Shown piece by piece: positions 55,014 through 63,141 of a DNA stretch of 63,302 bases (the stretch's first letter is position 1; each line of letters opens with the position of its first letter). Position numbers and translations under genes: made by a program. The notes beneath the pieces were generated by a model. The model made no database searches, was not told the origin of the DNA, and was given only the letters and a program-made list of their open reading frames with translations. Origin of the DNA: Clostridiales bacterium (GTDB lineage Bacteria; Bacillota; Clostridia; Christensenellales; JAISNN01); contig JAITOU010000034.1 in NCBI GenBank assembly GCA_031289755.1, positions 1 through 63,302 on the forward strand. The letters are read 5' to 3'.

Positions 55014-55481
55014 ATGGCTTTAAGAAAAATATTAACGGTATCCGCAGACGAAAAGCGTTTGAGATGCGTAAGCAAGCCCGTCGCGGAATTTAACTCAAAA
55101 CTCTTCGATTTGATAGACGACCTGCATGACACCTTAAAAAAAGCCGACGGCTTGGGCTTGGCCGCGCCGCAGGTCGGCATATTGAAACGCGTCGCAATAG
55201 TTATCGACGCCGACAGCGGCAAGTCTTATGAGCTTATCAATCCCGTCATTATCGGTCAGGAAGGCGAGGCGTATGCGGACGAAGGGTGTTTGAGTATCCC
55301 GAAGTATTTTGTCAAGACAAAAAGACCCGCAAAGGTCACCGTCAGAACGCATTTGCGCAACGGCACGGTCACGGAATATACGGGCGAAGGTATGCTTGCC
55401 AGAGCCTTTTGCCATGAGCTTGACCACTTGGACGGCAAATTGTTTACGGACATAAACGGCGGACAGCCGGAAAAGAAATAA
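55014..55481 (+). CDS. def: Peptide deformylase
   Basis: Def removes the formyl group from nascent peptides. The 155-residue protein has all three motifs: GLGLAAPQVG, EGCLSIP and CHELDHLDG, in which cysteine and two histidines bind the metal. Length is typical of type 1. It lies between priA and fmt, so the enzyme that adds and the one that removes the formyl group are adjacent. AGGAGC precedes the ATG. Confidence 0.96.
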   Translation: MALRKILTVSADEKRLRCVSKPVAEFNSKLFDLIDDLHDTLKKADGLGLAAPQVGILKRVAIVIDADSGKSYELINPVIIGQEGEAYADEGCLSIPKYFVKTKRPAKVTVRTHLRNGTVTEYTGEGMLARAFCHELDHLDGKLFTDINGGQPEKK

Positions 55482-55541
55482 ACGATTCTCAAAAACAGAT
55501 TAACCGTAAAACCTAAAAGACGCAAAATTTAAAGGAAGTAG

Positions 55542-56456
55542 ATGAAGATAGTCTTTATGGGAACGCCGGCTTTTGCCGTGCCTTCTCTTGAAATCCTTAT
55601 AAAAAACCGTTATGACATAGCCGCAGCCGTCACTCAGCCCGACAGACCGAAGGGGCGCGGCGGAGCTTTGAGCGCGTCGCCCGTCAAGGAATTTGCCGTT
55701 AAGCACGGAATACAGGTCTTGCAGTTTGAAAAAATCGGCAAGGAAGGAGCGGAAATTTTAAAAAAGCTTGCGCCCGACCTCGTTGTCACGGCGGCTTACG
55801 GACAGCTTTTGACGCAGGAGCTTATAGATATTCCAAAATACGGAATAATAAACGTCCACGCTTCGCTCTTGCCCAAATATCGCGGCGCAGCGCCTATACA
55901 GCGCGCTATCATCAACGGCGAAAAAATCACAGGGGTGACTATTATGAAGACGGAATTATCTCTCGACAGCGGAGATATCTTGCTTCAAAAAACCACTCCG
56001 ATAGGCGCGGACGAAACGTCGGGAGAGCTTTTTGAGCGGCTTTCGCATATAGGCGCGGAAGCGTTATATTCAGCCGTCGAGTCTATCAAAAACGGCACGG
56101 CGGTATATACAAAGCAAGACTCTTCGGCGGCAACGTATTTTAAGTCGATAAAAAAAGACGATGCGGCGATAGACTTCAATAGAAAAGCCGATGAAATCGT
56201 CGATTTTGTCAGGGGAATGAATCCTAATCCTACCGCCTTTACCCAAATCAACGGAAGCAATGTCAAGGTATACAAAGCCGCCGCAAGGTACGGTGATTAT
56301 TCCGTATACAATATCGGAGATATAGTCTTTGCGGACAAAAAGAACGGACTTATCATAGCCGTCGGACACGGAGCCGTAAGGCTCGAAGAAATTCAATTTC
56401 CGAACGGAAAAAAAATGAGCGACACGGCGTACCTTGCCGGACACAGTATTCTATAA
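55542..56456 (+). CDS. fmt: Methionyl-tRNA formyltransferase
   Basis: Fmt formylates initiator Met-tRNA using 10-formyl-THF. The 304-residue protein has FMGTPAFAVP, the catalytic segment INVHASLLPKYRGAAPIQRA and LSLDSGDIL, then a C-terminal OB domain. AAGGAAG precedes the ATG. Its last codons and stop (AGTATTCTATAA) coincide with the left arm of a palindromic repeat, so the repeat supplies the C-terminal Ser-Ile-Leu and the stop. Confidence 0.96.
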   Translation: MKIVFMGTPAFAVPSLEILIKNRYDIAAAVTQPDRPKGRGGALSASPVKEFAVKHGIQVLQFEKIGKEGAEILKKLAPDLVVTAAYGQLLTQELIDIPKYGIINVHASLLPKYRGAAPIQRAIINGEKITGVTIMKTELSLDSGDILLQKTTPIGADETSGELFERLSHIGAEALYSAVESIKNGTAVYTKQDSSAATYFKSIKKDDAAIDFNRKADEIVDFVRGMNPNPTAFTQINGSNVKVYKAAARYGDYSVYNIGDIVFADKKNGLIIAVGHGAVRLEEIQFPNGKKMSDTAYLAGHSIL

Positions 56457-56519
56457 AAGAAGATTAAAGGCGTAGATTTGCCTTAATCGCGAATACTTCG
56501 CCGCGCATAGTATTCTATA
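56441..56519. repeat. Compound palindromic repeat between fmt and rlmN
   Basis: It contains ACAGTATTCTATAAAA, an internal hairpin GATTAAAGGC / GCCTTAATC, GCGAATACTTCGC and a second left-type arm GCATAGTATTCTATAA in direct orientation. It looks like two family members in tandem or one expanded copy. Its left end overlaps the fmt stop codon. Confidence 0.6.
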
Positions 56520-56546
56520 ATGACGCAAAAAGATAAAGTGAGAATA

Positions 56547-57593
56547 ATGAAAACAAGCTTATTAGAATTTGACAAAGAAAATATGACGGCGCTTATGCTG
56601 TCGCTCTCTCAGCCGGCATTCCGTGCCGGACAGCTTATACTAAACCTATACGACGGAAAAACCTTGACCGAGATGACGAATATCCCGTCGTCCTTAAAGG
56701 ACGTTTTAAAAGAAGAATATTCGGATATACCCGTCGTCATAGAAAAAAAGTTTTTGTCAAAGGACGGAACGGTCAAATACCTTTTTCGCTTAGAGGACGG
56801 CGAGCTGATAGAAGGCGTCCTGATGACATATTCTTTCGGCAAAACGCTGTGTATTTCCACACAGATTGGGTGCAGAATGGGTTGCACCTTTTGCGCATCG
56901 GGGCTGGACGGACTTAAAAGAAATCTGACGCCGGCGGAAATGCTCGGCGAGGCCGTCGTCGTCAACCGCGACAATCAAATCGGAAAAAACGGCAGGGCTG
57001 TCACAAACGTCGTGCTTATGGGAAGCGGCGAGCCTTTGGACAATTATGACAATGTGACAAAATTTTTGCGGCTCATATCCGCGCCTTACACGCTCAATAT
57101 CAGCGAAAGGAATATTTCTCTCTCTACCGCCGGATTTGCCGACGGTATAAGAAAGATTGCCGACGAAGGTCACCGTTTCAATCTCACGATATCACTGCAC
57201 GCGCCTAACGACACCGTGAGAAACATGATTATGCCGATAAACAAAAAATACGGCATCGAAAGCGTCGTTTCGGCGGCAAGATATTACTTTGAAAAGACAA
57301 GGCGCAGACTGATATTCGAGTATTCTCTGATAAGGGGCGTAAACGACGGCAGAGAAAACGCCGAAGAATTGAGCCGTTTGCTTAAAGGTATGCCGTGCCA
57401 CGTCAACCTCATAAGGCTAAACCCTGTCAAGGAAAAGAATCTGAAAGCTACCGACGCCGCCGGCGTAAAGGAGTTTTTGAGTATTCTCGAAAAGAACGGT
57501 ATTTCAAGTACTCTGCGCCGCGTAATGGGCGCGGATATCGACGGAGCTTGCGGACAGTTACGGCGAAGGTTTATCGTAGATGAAAAAGCGTGA
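56547..57593 (+). CDS. rlmN: Dual-specificity RNA methyltransferase RlmN
   Basis: RlmN is a radical SAM enzyme that methylates A2503 of 23S rRNA and A37 of some tRNAs. The 349-residue protein has the cluster motif STQIGCRMGCTFCASG (CxxxCxxC), LMGSGEPLDNY, and the C-terminal cysteine-containing segment RRVMGADIDGACGQL. I chose the ATG at 56547 (MKTSLLEFD), with GTGAGAA upstream. The ATG at 56520 sits inside the repeat and has no ribosome binding site. rsmB, usually between fmt and rlmN in Bacillota, is missing. Confidence 0.95.
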   Translation: MKTSLLEFDKENMTALMLSLSQPAFRAGQLILNLYDGKTLTEMTNIPSSLKDVLKEEYSDIPVVIEKKFLSKDGTVKYLFRLEDGELIEGVLMTYSFGKTLCISTQIGCRMGCTFCASGLDGLKRNLTPAEMLGEAVVVNRDNQIGKNGRAVTNVVLMGSGEPLDNYDNVTKFLRLISAPYTLNISERNISLSTAGFADGIRKIADEGHRFNLTISLHAPNDTVRNMIMPINKKYGIESVVSAARYYFEKTRRRLIFEYSLIRGVNDGRENAEELSRLLKGMPCHVNLIRLNPVKEKNLKATDAAGVKEFLSILEKNGISSTLRRVMGADIDGACGQLRRRFIVDEKA

Positions 57594-57599
57594 ATAAAT

Positions 57600-58142
57600 A
57601 TGGAAATTAAAATAGCAACGGCAAGACAAAAAGATGCGGAAGCATTCCTAAAAGTAGGAATAGTTACACGGCGCAATGCGTACGCGCATATTTTTTCTAA
57701 GGAAGTTTTTGAGCGGCAAGATACAAATTTTCAGCAGGATATAAAAACTATGTCCGAAAGATTTACAAGAGAGAATGAGTATTATTATGTCGCAACAGCA
57801 GATGCGAAAGTCGTCGGGATTCTTGCCGTTATGCTTTTATCCAATTATGAACGATATCGAGCTTTGGGTTATGCCGATTTGGAATCGCTTCATGTTCTCC
57901 CCGAATATCAAGGTATCGGAATAGGCAGAAAGCTTTTCGACACCGCAATAAAAATTCTTTTAAAAAACGGTGCGGACAAAATGATTATCGGGGTGTTAAA
58001 AGACAATCATAAAGCGCGTGCCGTTTATCAAAAATGGGGCGGCGTCTTAGATGATTATCGGCAACTCTATATAAAATTCGGAGAAAGCTACGGCGAAGTT
58101 TTTTATAAGTTCGAGCCGTTAGAAGAATTTCTGTCAAAATGA
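57600..58142 (+). CDS. GNAT-family N-acetyltransferase
   Basis: This 180-residue protein has the GNAT core: the strand DLESLHVLPEYQGIGIGRKL with the acetyl-CoA pyrophosphate loop QGIGIGRK, then GADKMIIGVLKDNHKARAVYQKWG. N-terminal residues 1-60 carry the substrate-side helices. The substrate is not identifiable. It starts six bases after the rlmN stop with a weak ribosome binding site, so it is probably co-transcribed. It sits where the phosphatase/kinase pair prpC-prkC is found in many Bacillota. Confidence 0.88.
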   Translation: MEIKIATARQKDAEAFLKVGIVTRRNAYAHIFSKEVFERQDTNFQQDIKTMSERFTRENEYYYVATADAKVVGILAVMLLSNYERYRALGYADLESLHVLPEYQGIGIGRKLFDTAIKILLKNGADKMIIGVLKDNHKARAVYQKWGGVLDDYRQLYIKFGESYGEVFYKFEPLEEFLSK

Positions 58143-58170
58143 TAATTCAACAACGCTATTATGACCCTTC

Positions 58171-58250
58171 ACTTTGCAAACCGACGAGTTTTGCACTGTT
58201 TGCAAAATAGACTTTGCAAACTGACGAGTTTCGTACTGTTTGCAAAATAG
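58171..58250. repeat. Tandem 40-bp direct repeat upstream of the unknown gene
   Basis: Two adjacent 40-base units, 58171-58210 and 58211-58250, differ at three positions. Each contains two copies of the palindrome TTTGCAAA around CGACGAGTTT or a variant, and a further half unit (ATTTTGCAGTTTGC) follows. This is an iteron-like array of possible protein-binding sites about 60 bases ahead of the next start codon. Confidence 0.8.
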
Positions 58251-58306
58251 ATTTTGCAGTTTGCTTGAAGCGTGGTATAAAATTTAGATAAATAAGGAGT
58301 AGCATA

Positions 58307-58930
58307 ATGGAATATTTTGAAACGATATTGTTATCTTTGGAAAAAGAAATCGTTATGTGGGAGTCGATGAAGTCAAAAAGCAAGCTGCCGTACGGATTGA
58401 CTGCCGAAGCAATCGATGAAAAGATTAACTCTATAAAGTCAAATGCAGAAGAGATAAAAAACAAAAACGGAAAATTTTACGATGCGATAATAGAAATGCA
58501 AAGCAAGAGCTTTTTAACGCCCGAGCTAAGTCGGCAAATCGAGGAAAGTAAAGCAAAAATTAAAGAACGGGAATGCAAATCCGAAGAGCTTGTCATAGAC
58601 GAAACGCAGACATACACGGCGGTTATAGAATGGGGCGGCAGCTATGCAAGCCTGTCGTTTAAAGATAAGGAAGGTTGGCTTGTTCAAGGCGAGGTGGATA
58701 ACACCTTAGAGCCGCAAAACTATGACGGCTACGGGTATGATATTGCAACGGGAATCGGAGAGCTGACAATATTTCCCGACGACGGCTATTTTATAATAAG
58801 CTTAGAAGATTATCCCGTCGATAAAATTTTTAGAGATAAACAAAAAATTATCGACTGTTTGAAGAATGTTTATTTTGACAATAAAGAAAAATTCAGGCTT
58901 AACATAGAAAGCGATTTGGGTAGTTATTAA
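58307..58930 (+). CDS. Unknown protein with helical N-terminus
   Basis: This is a 207-residue soluble protein. Residues 1-90 are charged helices with coiled-coil character (KINSIKSNAEEIKNK, then LSRQIEESKAKIKEREC). Residues about 95-207 are beta-rich and acidic (YTAVIEWGGSYASLSF, then GIGELTIFPDDGYFIISLEDYP). No family is recognised. AAGGAG precedes the ATG. It follows the tandem repeat array and is next to another unknown gene, and the size and acidity would suit an immunity-type or stress protein, which is speculation. Confidence 0.65.
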   Translation: MEYFETILLSLEKEIVMWESMKSKSKLPYGLTAEAIDEKINSIKSNAEEIKNKNGKFYDAIIEMQSKSFLTPELSRQIEESKAKIKERECKSEELVIDETQTYTAVIEWGGSYASLSFKDKEGWLVQGEVDNTLEPQNYDGYGYDIATGIGELTIFPDDGYFIISLEDYPVDKIFRDKQKIIDCLKNVYFDNKEKFRLNIESDLGSY

Positions 58931-59000
58931 AACCCTTAAAACAGATATTGCAAATAATGGAACAAGCAAAATAACCGAAATGCAATAGGCGGCAAAAATA

Positions 59001-59885
59001 ATGTATAATTTTGAGCATGAAATCGATAAACCGCAAGATGAAAAAATTGCTTACTATTTGTATAGCGATTATTTTCACGACGGCGTCATTTTTGATATCA
59101 AACGCAGTCTTGACGGCGTCATTATTTTTATACGGTGTGTGAGAGAAGAAGAAGAGTGGTACAAGGCTAACAAAGGTACGTATGACGAAAAAACAGCCAA
59201 GCTCAAAGAATCGGAACAGATTCATACTTATCAAATTATTTTTAAAAAGTATAAGTATTTTAATCACGAACACGGACAATATTATGGATTTGCAAACGGC
59301 GAATATCTTAACGGTCGGTTTAAGCGCAGTGCATTGTGTCTGAAAATTGAAGACAAAACAAAAAGACTGCACTATCATTTTCGCATTCAGACATCTTGCG
59401 GCTATATCGATATTATCTGTGAAAAAATTTGCATCAAAAAACAAATCGGCAGAGTAAAAAATGTCACTTTACAATTTGACCCCTTTATGTCGAGATGGTT
59501 AAATAGAAACGAATTAACTAACAATGACGGCGAACCCGACATGGATAAGATTTTTGAGCTGGCAGAGAGTCAAGACGATATCGACCGATATTTGGCACTG
59601 ACTTATTTGGGGATAACGAGAAATGAAAGAGCTATTTTTTACGCAAGAAATTGTATGAAATCGGACGATACCAAAACGGACAGCAGAGTAACTTCTATAT
59701 GGATACTCGGGGAATTTGGCGACGAAAGCGACATTGCAATTTTGATGAAAGAGCTTTTAAATATTGAAACGGAATATTTAAGTTATAAATCTTACCATTC
59801 ACCGATAATGGAAAAAAGAAACATTATTGACGCCATAGAAAAAATCCAATACAGAATGCTAAAAAATAACGAAATGAAATCGTAA
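59001..59885 (+). CDS. Unknown protein with C-terminal HEAT-like repeats
   Basis: This is a 294-residue soluble protein. Residues 1-165 form an unrecognised beta-rich domain rich in Tyr, Phe and His (YLYSDYFHDGVIFDIKRS, then RLHYHFRIQTSCGYIDIICE). Residues about 185-285 contain short helical repeats of the HEAT type (DRYLALTYLGITRNERAIFY, then VTSIWILGEFGDESDIAIL). The ribosome binding site is weak. It ends 14 bases before rsgA and is probably in the same transcript. No function can be assigned. Confidence 0.65.
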   Translation: MYNFEHEIDKPQDEKIAYYLYSDYFHDGVIFDIKRSLDGVIIFIRCVREEEEWYKANKGTYDEKTAKLKESEQIHTYQIIFKKYKYFNHEHGQYYGFANGEYLNGRFKRSALCLKIEDKTKRLHYHFRIQTSCGYIDIICEKICIKKQIGRVKNVTLQFDPFMSRWLNRNELTNNDGEPDMDKIFELAESQDDIDRYLALTYLGITRNERAIFYARNCMKSDDTKTDSRVTSIWILGEFGDESDIAILMKELLNIETEYLSYKSYHSPIMEKRNIIDAIEKIQYRMLKNNEMKS

Positions 59886-59899
59886 CAAGGGGTGTGTTT

Positions 59900-60754
59900 T
59901 TGACAGGCAGAGTAGAAAAGGGAATTGCGGGAAAGTTTACCGTTTGCGGCGGCGGACATACCTACCTATGCGCCGCTAAGGGCAAGCTCAAAGCCGACGG
60001 TGAAATATACATCGGCGACATTGTCGCGTTCGACGAAAAGGAAAGGATTGTCACTAAGGTTTTTAAACGAAAAAATTATCTCGTCAGACCTTATGTCGCT
60101 AACATAGATTTAATTGTAATAGTTCTCGCGCCCGTTCCCGAGCCGGATTTTTTGCTCTCGGACAAGATGATTATCAACGCTATAATGATGGATATCGAGC
60201 CGATTATCTGTGTCAACAAGAGCGATTTGGGCGACGGCGCGCTTGCTCTCCGCGCCGAAAAAAACTACGCCGAAACGGTGAAAATCATACATACGTCGGC
60301 GACAAACGGCGACATTGCCGAATTGACGGCAATTCTCGGCAACAAAACCGTTTGCCTTGCCGGACAATCCGCCGTCGGCAAAACCTCCGTCATAAACGCT
60401 CTCTTAAACAAAGAGATAGGCAAGGTCGGCGCATTGAGCGAGAAGCTCCAACGCGGTAAGCATACGACAAGACACAGCGAGATATTTACCTTTGAAGGTG
60501 CGCTGATAATCGATACGTCGGGTTTTTCCGAATTTAAAATGCCGCTCATCAATCCTTCCGAGCTTACGGAATATTACGCGGATTTTACCGAATACGGCGA
60601 GCGTTGCAGGTACAAGGGCTGTTCGCATATATCGGAGGACGATTGCGCCGTCAAGGACGCCGTTTCGTCGGGCGCAATATTTAAGGAAAGATACGACCGC
60701 TACGTCGAATTGTATCGGCAAATGAAAGAAGATTGGAAAAATAGATTTGATTAA
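59900..60754 (+). CDS. rsgA: Ribosome small-subunit-dependent GTPase RsgA
   Basis: RsgA is a circularly permuted GTPase that checks late 30S assembly. The roughly 284-residue protein has an OB fold (1-65), G4 NKSD before G1 (GQSAVGKTSVINALL), G3 DTSGF, and a C-terminal zinc finger (CRYKGCSHISEDDCAVK). I place the start at the TTG at 59900, seven bases after AAGGGG; a GTG at 59894 is too close to that site. A terminator follows. Confidence 0.94.
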   Translation: MTGRVEKGIAGKFTVCGGGHTYLCAAKGKLKADGEIYIGDIVAFDEKERIVTKVFKRKNYLVRPYVANIDLIVIVLAPVPEPDFLLSDKMIINAIMMDIEPIICVNKSDLGDGALALRAEKNYAETVKIIHTSATNGDIAELTAILGNKTVCLAGQSAVGKTSVINALLNKEIGKVGALSEKLQRGKHTTRHSEIFTFEGALIIDTSGFSEFKMPLINPSELTEYYADFTEYGERCRYKGCSHISEDDCAVKDAVSSGAIFKERYDRYVELYRQMKEDWKNRFD

Positions 60755-60788
60755 GCTTATGCCGTCTTAAACGGTTTAAGCCGATTAC

Positions 60789-60822
60789 AACACCGTTACA
60801 TCCTTATATTCGGTGTTTTTTT
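60789..60822 (+). terminator. Intrinsic terminator after rsgA
   Basis: AACACCG and CGGTGTT pair around a 15-base loop and are followed by a T run. Confidence 0.8.
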
Positions 60823-60860
60823 GCATAAAATTTATCTAATTTGCACGCTATTTATTTAAT

Positions 60861-60957
60861 TTTTCCTTGCGTAGTGTCCGCACGCCCTAAATGCAACGCC
60901 GTATAAGGCAAAAAGACACAAAAAAATGTCGGCAGATTAGGTTATATGACTAATCTA
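60861..60957. mobile_element. Partial second copy of the MITE-like element
   Basis: The right half (60893-60957) matches about 60 of 66 positions of the right half of the 36635-36798 element, including GTATAAGGCAAAAAGAC, ATGTCGGCAGA and the terminal GACTAATCTA. The left half is missing or degraded; TTTTCCTTGCGTAG at its start resembles the inverted internal segment. It ends four bases before the rpe promoter. Confidence 0.7.
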
Positions 60958-60960
60958 ATA

Positions 60961-60989
60961 TTGACATGAGCCGATTTATCGGCTATAAT
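60961..60989 (+). promoter_or_regulatory. Perfect-consensus promoter of rpe with palindromic spacer
   Basis: TTGACA (60961-60966), 17 bases and TATAAT (60984-60989) are fully consensus. The spacer contains the palindrome GCCGATTTATCGGC (60970-60983), which could bind a repressor between the two boxes. The upstream edge touches the partial MITE. Confidence 0.8.
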
Positions 60990-61027
60990 GATTACAAAGA
61001 TTAGAAAGTATTTAAACGGGGGCGGAT

Positions 61028-61678
61028 ATGATAAAAATCGCACCGTCGATATTGTCGGCGGATTTCTCAAAAATCGGCGAAGAAGTGCGTCTGTTAGAGC
61101 GGAGCGGAGCGGATATCATACATTGCGACGTCATGGACGGCGTATTTGTTCCGAATATCTCTTTTGGTATGCCCGTAGTCGGCGCGGTAAAAAAGAATAC
61201 GTCGCTTCCTTTGGACGTTCATCTCATGATAATAAATCCCGATAGATATATAGACGCCTTTATCGACGCCGGAGCTTCTTATATAACCTTTCACGACGTG
61301 GCGGTCCAAGACAAGTCGATTATCGGAATATTAGAGAAGCTAAAAAGCAAAGGCATTATCGGCGGAATAGCCCTAAATCCCGATATCTCCTTAACGCATA
61401 TCGAGCGCTATATAGAATGCTTAGATATGCTGCTCATCATGAGCGTATACGCGGGCTTCGGCGGTCAAAAATTCATTCCCGAAAGCCTAAAAAAGATTGA
61501 AGAAGCCGCGAAGCTCAAAAATAAATACAACAAAAATCTCATCATCGAGGTCGACGGCGGCATAAATACCGAAAATATCAGAGCCGTCGAAAATTCCGGC
61601 GCGGACATTGCCGTCGCCGGAAGCGGCGTCTTCGGCGCAAAGGACAAGAAGGATTGCATAAAAACTTTGAGAGGTTAA
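61028..61678 (+). CDS. rpe: Ribulose-phosphate 3-epimerase
   Basis: Rpe interconverts ribulose-5-phosphate and xylulose-5-phosphate in the pentose-phosphate pathway. The 216-residue TIM barrel has APSILSADFSKI, the metal and catalytic segment HCDVMDGVFVPNISFG, PLDVHLMI and the phosphate loop EVDGGINTENI. AAACGGGGGCGG with its GGGGG precedes the ATG. It follows rsgA, the usual arrangement, but has its own strong promoter. Confidence 0.96.
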   Translation: MIKIAPSILSADFSKIGEEVRLLERSGADIIHCDVMDGVFVPNISFGMPVVGAVKKNTSLPLDVHLMIINPDRYIDAFIDAGASYITFHDVAVQDKSIIGILEKLKSKGIIGGIALNPDISLTHIERYIECLDMLLIMSVYAGFGGQKFIPESLKKIEEAAKLKNKYNKNLIIEVDGGINTENIRAVENSGADIAVAGSGVFGAKDKKDCIKTLRG

Positions 61679-61714
61679 GCCTAAGGATATATAACTCTAA
61701 AATGAGAAAAGACA

Positions 61715-62587
61715 ATGAAACAAACCAAAGTAAAAGCTATACTCATCTTTGCGATAGTCTGTTTGACTTCGGTATTTGTGTTATCGGCGTGTAAGCTCAA
61801 ATATTACGATGTGGTATTTATGAATGACGGCGAAGTCTATAAAACGATTACGGTCAGAGAAAACAGAACGATTAGCGCATATCATATGCCGCGCCCCCCC
61901 GTAAAAGACGGCTATTTCTTTGGCGGTTGGGTCTATTATGACGACGAAGATGTCGCCTTTGATAGGAGTACAAAAATTACCGCCGATATCGTTCTCACGG
62001 CGAAGTGGTATATTCCGGAGCTTCTCTTTACTCCGATAGTCGGCGGCTATGATGTTGGTGTCGGAACGATGACAAAGGCAACCGAGATAGTCATTCCACA
62101 GGAATACAACGGAGAACCCGTACTTTCTATTGACGACAGCTTTGGGGCTTGCACGCAACTCGTCAAACTGACAATTCCTTTTATCGGGGCGACCTTAGAC
62201 GGTACAATTAATACGCATTTCGGATATATCTTCGGAGCAAGCCGTAAAAATTCAAGTGTTTATCAGCCCAGAGAGCTGGTTATAACAGGCGGAACGAGTG
62301 TCGGGGATTATGCTTTCTACGGTTATAACAACCTAAGGTCAATTACTATTCCTGATAATGTGACAAATATCGGAGATTATGCTTTCTATGGTTGTAACAA
62401 CCTAAGGTCAATTACTATTCCTGATAATGTGATAAGTATCGGAGATTATGCTTTCTATAATTGTAACGAACTAACAGAAATCACAATACCGAATGGCGTG
62501 CCTAATATTGGGAATTATGTTTTCTACTATTGCAGCAAACTGACCGAGATCATAATCCCGGATAGCGTTTTAAGTATCGGAGTATAA
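61715..62587 (+). CDS. BspA-like leucine-rich-repeat lipoprotein, probably truncated
   Basis: The 290-residue product has a lipoprotein signal (about 1-26, ending VLSAC). It continues with a Listeria/Bacteroides-type beta-grasp repeat (about 28-100, VVFMNDGEVYKTITV ... GWVYYDD), then BspA-type LRR_5 repeats. Four 23-residue units from 62309 follow the pattern YAFYGCNNLRSITIPDNV. The frame stops (GGAGTATAA) inside the fifth repeat where TATGCTTTC would continue, so the protein ends mid-repeat. The usual anchor is absent. Such proteins bind host or bacterial surfaces, which is inference for this one. Confidence 0.75.
   Translation: MKQTKVKAILIFAIVCLTSVFVLSACKLKYYDVVFMNDGEVYKTITVRENRTISAYHMPRPPVKDGYFFGGWVYYDDEDVAFDRSTKITADIVLTAKWYIPELLFTPIVGGYDVGVGTMTKATEIVIPQEYNGEPVLSIDDSFGACTQLVKLTIPFIGATLDGTINTHFGYIFGASRKNSSVYQPRELVITGGTSVGDYAFYGYNNLRSITIPDNVTNIGDYAFYGCNNLRSITIPDNVISIGDYAFYNCNELTEITIPNGVPNIGNYVFYYCSKLTEIIIPDSVLSIGV
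62309..62584 (+). repeat. 69-bp tandem repeats encoding LRR units
   Basis: Units begin at 62309, 62378, 62447 and 62516. The first two are almost identical (only a few bases differ), whereas the third and fourth have diverged. The near-identity suggests a recent duplication or gene conversion and makes unit number prone to change. Confidence 0.85.
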
Positions 62588-62747
62588 AGGGTACACCGAC
62601 AAAAAGAATAAAAATTATGGACAGAATCAGCTGTGTTAGGGATAATCGTAGTGCGTCCTGAAAAACGCAATAAACATAGCGAGTGGAAATCTTGTCATAA
62701 ACAAAATAAATCATCTAATTGACCCCAAATAAACTATAAATAATATT

Positions 62748-62783
62748 AACGACAGCCAAAATTCAAGGGCTGTCGTTTTTTTT
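62748..62783 (+). terminator. Intrinsic terminator after the LRR gene
   Basis: AACGACAGCC and GGCTGTCGTT pair around a short loop and are followed by TTTTTTTT. Confidence 0.88.
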
Positions 62784-63011
62784 GTGCGCTATCTTTTATA
62801 TATCAAATAGCGATATGCAATAATACTAAACTATCGCACGAAGCCGAAAGAGATAAAAGGCATTGCCGCCCTACTTGACAGAGTCGAAACAACCGTGAGA
62901 GAATCTCAATATGACGATTAAAAACGACCACGGGGCAAATAAACGGCAAAGACGGAGTGTGCCGAGTGAGCAAGAGATAAACTAAACACTAACGATTATA
63001 TAAGCAAAGGC

Positions 63012-63038
63012 AATTCCGACAAGTGGAATCGTTTTTTG
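63012..63038 (+). terminator. Probable intrinsic terminator
   Basis: AATTCC and GGAAT(C) form a short stem around GACAAGT, followed by GTTTTTTG. It is a weak to moderate candidate that would insulate the next gene. Confidence 0.5.
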
Positions 63039-63082
63039 TTATATTCAGATTGTATTAGATTCCGCGAACGAGTATTTAATGA

Positions 63083-63111
63083 TTGCAAAAATCCTTAATT
63101 TATGTTAAGAT
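63083..63111 (+). promoter_or_regulatory. Predicted promoter of the XRE-type gene
   Basis: TTGCAA (63083-63088), a 17-base spacer and TAAGAT (63106-63111) lie about 30 bases before the ATG. An overlapping TAGTAT is less well spaced. Confidence 0.5.
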
Positions 63112-63141
63112 AGTATAAACACATGGTGGGGGTATAAACAA

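Larger units (their letters stand above)
62784..63141. other. Gap with a possible gene remnant
   Basis: No intact gene is visible. At about 62825-62921 the + strand reads LNYRTKPKEIKGIAALLDRV and TTVRESQYDD before a stop, without a start codon, and looks like the tail of a lost gene. A small hairpin with a T run (63012-63038) and a promoter-like pair (63083-63111) follow. Confidence 0.3.

Noticed and set aside
58171-58250. CRISPR-like array.
   Set aside because: The two 40-base units are directly adjacent with no spacers, and no cas genes are present.
61715-62587. Internalin-type adhesin.
   Set aside because: The repeats are of the BspA/LRR_5 type, and there is no LPXTG anchor or internalin cap.
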